Assembly (NCBI RefSeq): GCF_963966145.1
Contig: NC_091049.1
Location: 25,172,001 to 25,236,000, forward strand
DNA from: Tenebrio molitor
Lineage: Eukaryota; Arthropoda; Insecta; Coleoptera; Tenebrionidae
DNA: 64,000 nucleotides
Direction of reading: 5' to 3'
In this document: one piece after another, positions 55,125 to 64,000 of the stretch
Layout of the letters: each line of letters opens with the position of its first letter
Numbering within the stretch: the first letter of the stretch is position 1
Notes under the pieces: generated by a model
The model's input: the letters and a program-made list of their open reading frames with translations, nothing else
Databases searched by the model: none
What the model was told of the DNA's origin: nothing
Made by a program: the position numbers and the translations under genes

Positions 55125-56426
55125 AACAATGCCAACTTCATACGAGCTCTTTATATTCGACATGTACGTGGTACGGTCGGAAGATCTAAAACGCAGCGCC
55201 ATCTGAAGAACGCTAGTAGAAACAGGTTGAAAGGTGTAAAAAATAAAAATGAAATGGTTTTCAATGAATTATACCATCTAAATTAACAAATAATTATTGT
55301 TGGATCAAAGTGTTTGTAAATTATTTAAATTATGTAAATATCATGAATGTCAAAAAAGAGTCATAAATGATTTTTTTTATTTCATTTAAAAAGAAAGTGA
55401 GAAACAGACAATTTGAATAGTCGACAGCTTTAATAAATCATTTGCATTAAGATCTGTCACATGACATAACAATGTGGTCAATGTTGTCTCACGTTCTTTA
55501 AAGGAAAGGAATGGAACTTTTAAAAAGCTAATCCTCGTTTATAATTTTGACGAGAAAAACAAACATTGGAAAATTACAAATTGATCTTGTTAGCCGTGTT
55601 TATTATTTAATATTTACAACTGTCAAGTTTTTGACAATACAAATAAATACACAGAAACAACATGATCTTTATTCTAAATGATTGTAGTCGAAGCAAGCCA
55701 TGCCCATGTTATGAAATTTTTGCCGCTTTCATGTGAATTGTGAACTGTCTATTTTTGTCGCTGTCACTTGTCATGTTTTAGGTGAAAAGTGCGGTGATGA
55801 GGATTTTATTTATTATTTTTCAATTAACGATTGAATCCAAAAATATTGAGTTGTTTTGAAACCAATTCTAAAAATATTGAGTTGTTTTGCACCCAATTTA
55901 TCTCCTGTATGTGAACGGTGTGTACTTACTTATTCGCATCATTTTGATGTCTCTTATACGGAGCGGTATAAATTTTACATTCAGTTTTTACGCCTACTTG
56001 GACTAGAATCATTTAGAATAATCCTGTACATATAAATAAAGTCCATTCGTGTTGGATTTTCCTCTCAAGGTCAAATAATTAAATTTTTTCTAATTCAGTT
56101 ACGAAAAGTAACCATTGTGATATGTCATTTTAGTTGCCAAACGTGCTTCATTTAATAACTAGTCAAAAAAGTGACATTATATTATCACTAGTGTTAAAAA
56201 GTGACATAAAAAAACAATTTTTGTGTATTTTTATTATCCCGGAAAGTTATTGAAATAGCAGATTTAAACAGGATTTTTTTTTGGCATGAGTGGGCCAGTT
56301 TAAAACGCATGTTTCACTTTTCATTGCCCGCATATCCAAAATTCTAATTTTGCAAAGGTTGGTACCACTGACCAGTAATTGATGACATCTCTAAATGACA
56401 ATTCAAGTTTTTTCAGTGGTGTAAAA
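55125..56426. other. No gene seen between U2 and Rpn9
   Basis: AT-rich; short repeat of AAAAATATTGAGTTGTTTTG at 55840 and 55870. No ORF with coding character. Confidence 0.5.
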
Positions 56427-57797
56427 ATGGCGACTGTAGCGGTGCAGCAAACAAACGTGAACGATTATCTATCGAAAAAACAGAAAGAAGGCCCAAAAGA
56501 CTTGGCCGCAGAATGGGCGGAAATAGAAGAGCTTCATAACAAGAAGTAAGTGAGATCCGGTGTTTACAATAATTGCTACACGTTCTGACACATCCATTCA
56601 AATTCTTGCAGATTATGGCACCAGTTAACCCTAAAACTCCAAAAAGTAATAAAAAAAAGCGAACTCCAAAAAGGCGACAATTTAATACAACTCTACAACA
56701 GCTTCATCCAAACTTTCGAAAACAAGTAAGTCATGTTGTCGCGACATAACCTCAAACTGCAACTGGTATTTTTAGAATCAATCCGCTTTCTTTGGTCGAA
56801 ATTGCCGCCATCGTAGTGGAACAGTTCAAAGATCCGAAAGAGGCGATAGCGTTTTTGGAAAAAACCGAAGTCAAAGTGAAAATCAATCCAGACGCGCAAA
56901 ATTTGTGCAAAGTACTTGCGGGTCAAATCCAGTTGGACAAACTCAACGACTTGGACGCGACAAAGAAAGTTATCGAAGAGGTGGAAGCGACGCTAGATAA
57001 CGCGGATGGAGTTACCGCGGTGCACGGAAGATTTTATCTGTTGGCCTCGCAATACTACAGAATTCAGGGAGACCACGCTCAGTACTACAGAACTGCATTG
57101 AGATATCTGGGTTGCATAGAACTTGACACTTTATCTGGTGAAGTAAAACATCAGCACGCATTTTTCCTCGGCTTGGCCGCCCTTTTGGGCGAAGGAGTGT
57201 ACAATCTGGGAGAATTGTTGGCCCATCAAGTTCTAGAATCATTGAAATCCACTGACACCTCATGGTTGGTGGAACTCTTGTACGCTTTTAATTCTGGAGA
57301 TATCAATAAATATGAGGCGATGAGACCGCAATGGTCTAGCATCGCGGATCTAGCCGCCCAGGAGTTGTTTTTGAGGCAGAAAATTTCATTGTTGTGTCTG
57401 ATGGAGGTAAAAGCAATATTCTGTGATTGTCACATGTAAACTTTTTCTTGCAGATGACCTTCAAAAGACCCTCTCATAATCGACAATTAACATTTAACGA
57501 AATCGCTAAAGAAACTAAACTTCCACTGAATGAAGTGGAAGTTTTGGTGATGAAAGCGTTGTCGCAGGGATTAGTCAAAGGTGCTATAGATCAGGTGTGT
57601 CACTGTGGTTTTTAGGGGTTTTCCGTTACAATTTTTCTTAGGTTGCAGGCACTGTCAATATGACGTGGGTTCAACCCAGAGTGCTGGATCGTTCTCAGAT
57701 TACGTCGATGATCGAGAGACTTAACGAGTGGTGCATTCACGTCAACAGCATGGAACAATTATTGGAGGAGAAAGCGAGTGAAATATTAACTTTGTAG
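56427..57797 (+). CDS. Rpn9: 26S proteasome non-ATPase subunit 13 (Rpn9)
   Basis: Five exons: 56427-56545, 56612-56725, 56776-57406, 57454-57594 and 57642-57797; introns 47-66 bp; 386 aa, close to the length of animal PSMD13. It is a PCI-domain subunit of the 19S regulatory particle lid that helps place Rpn10 and the deubiquitinase. The sequence reads MATVAVQQTNVNDYLSKKQK, then KLWHQLTLKLQKVI, the helical repeats (YYRTALRYLGC), and the winged-helix PCI end TFNEIAKETKLPLNEVEVLV then MTWVQPRVLD. The start ATG follows AAAA and is the first in frame. Coding GC is well above the flanks. Confidence 0.95.
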
Positions 57798-57889
57798 ATT
57801 ATTTATTGTACTTTTTTAACAAAATGTATTAACAAATACACATATTTGGAAAACATTGTTCAGTCAACACAAAAATCTTTTGTAATAAT

Positions 57890-58420
57890 TTATTTACTAA
57901 AAAATACAGATCTTCGGATCAATAAGTAGCACGTTTTTGTGTCCTGCAACATGTATCTAGAGAAGCCTGGAACAAGATATTTGAAAAATTTAGTTTGGAC
58001 ACCAAAGTTTCCCTTAAAAATGCAGCGAAAAAGAAGAAATTCATATAAGCTACGTTTTCCAATGAACATGCTAAAACTTCTCTGAGATTAACCTTATGCT
58101 ATGATCACCATCTTGGAAAATGGCGACTAATTTTGGGTTTTTCACTTATTACTCGTAACCGCTGCAGATACCATTTTATGTTCAGAGAAGGATTTTCGAG
58201 CAGAAAAACATACAAATTGTATGTATGTGCGTTTCAATTTTCACAATGACTAGAAATATCAAGGAAATATCGTTACAGCGTGACATAACCTCAATGCCCT
58301 CAATGATGTATAAAAACGAAAAACCACGATAATTCTTCTTCTACTACAAGAAGACACTAACCTGGGGGCCTTAGCCACGGTTTTCAACAAATCGTCTTCA
58401 ACTACATAATGACGTGCCAT
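57890..58420 (-). CDS. Candidate microprotein gene, two exons, 41 aa
   Basis: ATG 58418-58420 opens MARHYVVEDDLLKTVAKAP to a donor CCCAG|GTTAGT (exon 58362-58420). An acceptor CTTCTCTAG at 57957 allows an in-frame second exon 57890-57956 (RYMLQDTKTCYLLIRRSVFF) and stop. A separate open stretch with ATG at 58723-58725 (MTQMYSSSFRMDDEVANVK, donor GTAACA) lies upstream on the same strand but does not join in frame. Splice sites are plausible and the second exon is short and AT-rich, so this is tentative; no family recognised. Confidence 0.22.
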
Positions 58421-58965
58421 GCTGTATTTATAATTTAAATATCACTGAAATAAATTTTCATAAGGGTGAAAATTGAAGGTCAACTAAAGAGGTTAAAAAC
58501 CACAGAGAAATTTTAGTGTTAGTTAGTGACAAAATGTTACCTTTAGGGCAATACCTTTTGTTGTTTTCGCCAAAGAATTAAAATGTAAAAGAGTAGGTAA
58601 TTGTTTAGTGCCTTTGGGTACAATTTTTCTTTAGGTTGGAGGTGCTGAGGTAATGTCAGGGCTGTTACCTTGACGTTTGCGACTTCATCATCCATCCGGA
58701 AACTCGACGAGTACATTTGAGTCATTATAAAGAAAAACTATTTAAGTTGAAACTTATTTATTGTATTAAACTTCTTAATAAAACATATCAACAACTAGAA
58801 ATATTTGTACAAAAAAATATGATATAGCAATTTTGTAATATTTTCGATTATTTAACAGAAAATAGAGATCTTTGGACACCTCAGTATTTTGAAGATCTTA
58901 TTTGCGAACTGTTTCGAATTCTTGTCGAAAACGTCATCACAAACTGTCAAAATTTAACACCTGCA

Positions 58966-61416
58966 TTACGACTTCACCACTTCGGTGGTGGTGAGCAACG
59001 GCTTGTTGATAAAGTTGATCAAAAAGCAGCAAATCTTCCACAAAGTGTTCACCTGCGCTTGACTAAACACCGAATTGGGAAAAGTCCCTTTGAGGATCTT
59101 AAACCCTTTGATAAACCCCAAGATCCTCTGGATGTGCGTTTGCAAAGCAGTAAACCTCCCAATCCTCCCCTTCTTCTCGTTGCCCTTCTCCTTCGCTTTC
59201 TTCTCCGCGGCGTAGCCCATCCGTAGACCCTCCGAACCCTCCCCCGTCTCGCAAAACTTGCAACTCTCTATGATCTCTTTGTCGCTGATGTGCGCCGGGA
59301 ACAAGTCCGACACGTTGTACACGAACCCATTCGCGCTCACCTCGATCAGAGCCTTGGCCCTTCCGTACACCTTTTTCCCCGTGAGGTCGACGACCTTGAC
59401 TTGAGGGGTGCTCTCGAAGAAGATCTCGTGGCATTCCAGGATGATCTTGTTCCTGCGGCGGTCGAGTCCGTCCGGCGTTTGTTCTTTGTCGAGGCGGTGC
59501 GACTCCTCGACGAGGACGCTGCTCAGAAGTTTGGTCCAGAAGGGCACGATCCGCGAGATCGTCGTCATCGAGATGTTGAACCTGTAGGCCAAGTCGTTGT
59601 GCATCAGGCCCAAGCGCAGTCTGCACAATATCAGCATCAGCTGCTCCTCGCAAGCGATGTATTGCTTCCGGAGGTACTGCACGTTCTCCGAGTTCTCCTT
59701 CAGGCGAGCTTCGTAGTACTTCGGACCGATCAAGTCGAGGAAGCTCTTGAAGCTCTGCTTGCTCGAGAAGCCGGTGTAGAATTTCAGGGTTTGCTCGTTG
59801 TCCGCAATCAATCGAAACGGAAACTCCACCCTGCTGGTCACATCTTTGATGTTCGATTTGATCAAGTCGTGATTGACCAGTTTCAAACGCTCGATCTGGA
59901 AAACAACATTTTGCTAATCAATTCCGGGTCAGATTTGGATTGCGAAGTCGACTGCGGATAAAAGTTCGGGAACATTTTTCCGCCAAAACAGGCGACCATC
60001 GTTATGACCACGTTTACCATGTTGTAAGAAAAATTGCTGAATTGAAGTGCTGCAATCAAAATTGTCCAGTCCAATGGTAAATAATGCGAGGGAAATTATG
60101 AAAGCATCTCCATCCATACCAAAAAAAACCTTGAACATAGGGTTTGTTCGTTTTTGCTTAACCTCGAAAACTAAGAGATAGCGAAAGAATACCAGTGGCA
60201 AAAACTCCGTTTTTTCACGTTTCCACAAGAAGCAAGATATAAATGAGAAGTTACAAAAAACAGGTGTAATATATTTTTTGTACTTGGCGTACAAAATCGG
60301 TATTTCTCGGTTGTCTTCAATGCGGGAAATCCGATTTCCTGCACGCGGTGTTTTTTATCTTGCAGCAGAAACTAGGGGAAATTGCATTGTAAGGTTGAAA
60401 TTGAATGACGTAGAGACACTCCAAGCAAAATTCAAAACATTTTTTCTTTTAAAACAATACATCTATTCGCTTTTATAATTGATCAATAAAATTTTAATCA
60501 ATTGAACAAACGAAATCCTTATGGGGCGATTTCATTATAATTGTTACCTTTTTTACTTTAAATAAATCTTTAAAGCCCCTTGTTCTTAGGCAACCAAGTA
60601 ATCACATCGATTGGCCTGTAGGATAGTATGGTTACGTTATGTATTGTAGGTGGCGCATTTCACAGCCAACTAAACGATGTAAAAAACATGTATAACAACC
60701 CTGTACTAATAAAGAAAAAACAATTAATGAACATTTGGAAAAAAAGACTGGTTGTTAGATTTGAATTTATTGTTTCATCATAAAAGTTCAGTACCTACCT
60801 CTTTTTCGTACGCGTTTATTAAATTCTCCGTTTTAGTCTTGAAGCGCGAGTTCTCCTCCTTGACCCTGTCATAGTCGTGCTTCAGAAACTGGATGTACTC
60901 CAGCGAGAGGGCGTAGTTGTGGTCGTTGTGCCTCGTGGGAACTTTCGGAACAGTGATTTTTTTCCACCGGTTTAGGCGAACTTCGGGTTCGGCTATTTTT
61001 GGAAAGGTCACTTCAGAACTTATGGCGATGTCTTCACTCCTGTACACTTGAACTTGACGTTCTTGGAGGTTGCGCAAAACTAAAAACAACCGTTTTATAT
61101 TGAGTTCACACGTGACTCGTCGCTCACTACCCCTCTGTGATTCCCTCTCAACGGATATCTTCAAGTGGGGGAAGTAAATCGTCGTGGTGAGTGACGATTC
61201 GCGTACCGTGCACAGATGGAAGTGTCTACCGCATATGACGTTCGACCGCAACTTGGTGCACTCTTTGGCTTTGGACGAATTCGATCTTGTGCAACTGTTA
61301 ATGTACCCCAGGATTGGTCTGTTCCACTCCGGTTTCACCCCGTAAAACGACACATGCTTAGTTTTGGAATAGCCGTCGCAACCCGGTACACAACACTTTA
61401 TGATACCTTCCATCAC
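58966..61416 (-). CDS. THAP-finger protein with degenerate DDE transposase domain
   Basis: Exon 1 60799-61416 and exon 2 58966-59895, in phase 0 across a 903-bp intron; about 515 aa. A 51-bp in-frame segment (GTAGTGAGC...TTTTTAG, about 61080-61130) may be an additional intron, giving 498 aa. N-terminus: THAP zinc finger (CCVPGCDG...VSFYGVKPEW...VICGRHF). Middle: coiled region (EYIQFLKHDYDRVKEENSRF). C-terminal half: helix-turn-helix (MLILCRLRLGLMHNDLAYRF then NISMTTISRIVPFW) and a truncated DDE domain, with ECHEIFFE where DCTEIF is usual and SDKEI kept, but no third acidic motif. I infer a domesticated transposase acting as a DNA-binding protein. Exon 2 is markedly GC-rich (59100-59870). Confidence 0.8.
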
Positions 61417-62317
61417 GACAAACTCGCGTCTCGTCTTTTAGGCGAAATGTGTCAAACATTGAGGTTATGTCACTTGCGTTGTAACCCCACCGAGTGACAC
61501 AATTCTACCTTCAACGCGATAAAACTCACATAAAAATTAATTGTGCCGCAAATTTTACCTTCTAAGTGACCAGTTTTGTTCAAAACACGCTCAAAAAACC
61601 ACCACCTCTTCGCTCGTATTTTGGTACTGTTTGCGCCGACAGATGTCGTCGCGAATGAGTAGATTTGAAGGTGGACCGGAGCGGCGCCATCTACCGGGTA
61701 ATCTTGACTCAATTACCCTCACTGTAATTTCCCAATTACACAAAATGAAACTCGGAACAAAATTATTTATTAATGAAAATATACAGTTCGGTAAATGACT
61801 CATTCGCCATTACTCGACAAATATTTTCATTTATAAATAAATTCGAAGATTTTGACGTTGTTGGCAACACGGCTTAATTGTAAACAAGCGAACGTTTGCT
61901 CGCATTAGTCACCGCGACAGTCAATTGTTGCGCCAGATTACAATTGTTTTCTGATAAGTGTGTAAATAAGACGAGATTTATTGGAACGTTTTTATTTTTA
62001 TAACTACATTATGTTATAGATCTAGTCTAATACTTCAGTGACTTCATCAGAAATTTGATATCAAATATAAAATTTATGACGAAATTAATCTCTTTCCAGT
62101 GTCTGAAAAACAAACTCAAAATCTCTTTCGCGATACCCTAACAAAATAAATGTTTACATAATTAAAAAAAAAAAACACAATAACATAGCTATACAACTAT
62201 CACATTAAGTCAGCAGCAATGACAATCCAAAAATATAAAATAAATGTAACTTTTATGTTTTACCGGTGCTTTATTGAATCAGATATCTATAAAAAAATCA
62301 ATCACTTGTTTCATTAA
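61417..62317. other. Intergenic, no gene seen
   Basis: Between the THAP gene start and the Atg8 3' end. No conserved frame. Confidence 0.5.
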
Positions 62318-62984
62318 TTAGAGCTCATCACCACCATAGACGTTCTCATCAGAATAAGCAATGTATAAGAAAAAGTCCTCCTCATGATGTTCCTGCAATG
62401 ATTCACCAGTTACATAATTTGGCTTAAAATAAAACAAAGAGATGTTGCGTTACGCACCTGGTAGAGCGAGCCCATTGTAGCGGATGTTGGGGGAATAACA
62501 TTATTTACAAAGAAAAATAGGGCATCCTCGGGCCTCAAGTGGATCCTCTTCCTGATCAGAAAGTAGAACTGGCCGACTGTCAAATCTGACGGGACTAGAT
62601 ACTTTTTCTTGTCTAAGTCACCGATTCGAGCTCTGGGGGCCTTTTCGACGATCACCTGATTATGAAACAAACGGGACAATTGAATACGATCATGTGACCT
62701 TGACACGCCATTTTCTCCTATTTGTAAATATTAAGACGACCACAATAACAAATGACGACACAATTTGTTATCGATCGGAATCGACCCATGATGGGTGGTT
62801 TTGGGCCGATTCGTATAGCGGGACCGAATCAACCAAGACTCGAGTGTCTTTCTTTGTTGCGTTGCGAGATCGGGGCTATGACGTTCTTACTTACTGGCAC
62901 TCTGTCGGGATACTTTCGGCGGATCTTCTCACCCTCGGACTTCCTCTTCTCGAAAGGGTGCTCCTCTTTATATTGAAATTTCAT
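62318..62984 (-). CDS. Atg8: Atg8/GABARAP ubiquitin-like autophagy protein
   Basis: Exons 62895-62984, 62458-62655 and 62318-62392, introns 239 and 65 bp, 120 aa. Starts MKFQYKEEHPFEKRKSEGEK, continues IVEKAPRARIGDLDKKKYLV, PSDLTVGQFYFLIRKRIHLR and ends DFFLYIAYSDENVYGGDEL. Atg4 removes the tail after the glycine of VYG, and the exposed glycine is conjugated to phosphatidylethanolamine on autophagosome membranes by Atg7/Atg3. The two hydrophobic pockets for LIR motifs (KYLVPSDL region) are present. The tail beyond VYG is GDEL (four residues), longer than the single residue of mammalian GABARAP. Divergent neighbour: the phosphatase gene 379 bp away. Confidence 0.96.
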
Positions 62985-63363
62985 TGTTTTTTGATATATT
63001 ACACCAGAATTTAGGGAATCAATGCGATGGGTTCAGTACGTTTGCTCAGTTTTCTCACTTCTGCTTGTTGTGACACAAAACAACCGATCGAATGAGTTTC
63101 CGCTACTGCGCAGCTCAATATCTTATCCGTTATCGCTATCGTTCACTTAAATATTAACACAACGTATCAAACCAATTTATCACTATTCAGCCACTATCAT
63201 CACGTTTATAAAAACAGCTAAAATTTACCAAAATCTCGTTACTGTCCACTGAAAACTTCCGCCAGTTCATTCTTTGACCAACCGAGTACTTTCTAATATG
63301 CGCATGCGTGTAGATGTAACCTCACTAAATTTTTATTTACGATAACTACACCAAATCATAACA
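62985..63363. promoter_or_regulatory. Divergent promoter interval between Atg8 and the phosphatase
   Basis: 379 bp separate the two start codons, which face away from each other. No TATA box close to either start; likely a shared broad promoter. GCGCATGCG near 63300 is a palindromic-like element. Confidence 0.45.
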
Positions 63364-63985
63364 ATGACAAAAGGGGCTCTGTTCGTCTGTCTCGGTAAAT
63401 GTCGACGAAAATGTTTATAATCAATCTATTACCGTCACGTTTTCCAAAGGTAACATTTGTCGGTCGCCAATTGCCGAAGCCGTTTTTCTACATATAATAA
63501 AGGAAAGAGGCGTCAGTGAGGAGTGGAAAGTCGACAGTGCTGGTCTAGGTGGTTGGCACTCAGGTAATATGCCAGATCCCAGAGCTAGAGCGACTCTGGC
63601 CAATCACGACATCCAATACAGTAACACAGCGCGTCAAGTAATTACCACAACATCAACATTACTGTTATCACTGTGATTGGTTGCAGATTGAACCAGAAGA
63701 TTACCTCGAGTATGATTACATCTTTGGTATGGACAACAACAACATTTCTGGTCTGAAACGGGACCTGCCGCCAAACAGCAAAGCTAAGATCTTTCTCCTG
63801 GGGGACTTTGATCCCCAAGGTGAAAAGATTATAAGAGATCCGTATTACGTAAGTGAAAATTGTAACCAGTTTATTGGTTAATCAGTCAGTTTTAGGATAC
63901 TGGGTCTGAAGGTTTTGAGAAGTGCTACCAGCAGTGTCTGCGCTCATGCACGGCATTCCTCGACAGTTTAGCTAAAGAAGTTTAA
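63364..63985 (+). CDS. ACP1: Low-molecular-weight protein tyrosine phosphatase
   Basis: Four exons: 63364-63394, 63450-63637, 63687-63848 and 63896-63985; introns 47-55 bp; 156 aa, the usual length of the family. Near the N-terminus is the catalytic loop VCLGNICRSPIAEAVF (C-x5-R-S). The general-acid region is RDPYY before exon 4. Cytosolic enzyme that removes phosphate from phosphotyrosine (and acyl phosphate) via a cysteinyl-phosphate intermediate. Other family features: VDSAGLGGWHSG, PDPRA, FGMDNNN. The stop TAA at 63983 lies just before the window edge, so the gene is complete. Confidence 0.95.
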
Positions 63986-64000
63986 ATTGTATTTATTCCT

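Noticed and set aside
59290..59961. 223-codon open frame on the + strand
   Set aside because: Shadow of the GC-rich THAP/transposase exon on the other strand; low-complexity RHLD-rich composition.

Overview
The window is eukaryotic nuclear DNA from an insect, most likely a beetle. It is AT-rich, its genes are split by very short introns (mostly 43-72 bp, GT-AG), and it carries insect families: MRP4-like ABCC transporters, ELOVL fatty-acid elongases, a CYP4 P450, Rpn9, Atg8 and a low-molecular-weight tyrosine phosphatase. The species cannot be fixed from the sequence alone.

Region 1 (about 1-43 kb) is an unstable gene array. Two nearly identical copies of a 7-exon ABCC transporter gene (678-4813 and 22194-26339, + strand) lie in a roughly 5.8-kb segmental duplication. 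Both lack one A at the same homopolymer in exon 5; copy 1 also has a nonsense codon and a 24-bp deletion. Around them are seven minus-strand ELOVL loci. Four are intact 5-exon genes (10528-11536, 30635-31637, 34911-35919, 41873-42881). One has its C-terminus replaced by a transposon insertion (15305-16256). Two are pseudogenes (7766-8174, 37557-38534). Most ELOVL 3' ends lie close to relics of ABCC exons 1-3 or of its first nucleotide-binding domain on the opposite strand, so an ABCC-ELOVL unit appears to have been duplicated repeatedly and then decayed on the ABCC side. The spacers are filled with terminal-inverted-repeat elements (many with TA target duplications, several with empty sites visible in paralogous copies), mariner transposase remnants, a decayed Crypton tyrosine recombinase (19.3-20.9 kb), a SINE-like repeat and LINE pieces.

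Region 2 (43.7-48.3 kb) is a nearly complete non-LTR retrotransposon on the minus strand, with PHD finger, CCHC knuckle, AP endonuclease and reverse transcriptase, ending in a (TAA)n tail.

Region 3 (49-64 kb) is ordinary single-copy sequence: an intact 8-exon CYP4-family P450 with a TATA box, a U2 snRNA gene, 26S proteasome subunit Rpn9, a GC-rich gene joining a THAP finger to a degenerate DDE transposase (a probable domesticated transposase), Atg8/GABARAP, and a low-molecular-weight protein tyrosine phosphatase. The last two are divergently transcribed from a 379-bp shared interval.

The most interesting parts are the interleaved ELOVL/ABCC array, the transposon-made new C-terminus of one elongase, the indel shared by both ABCC copies, the Crypton with perfect 22-bp inverted repeats, and the THAP-transposase gene.
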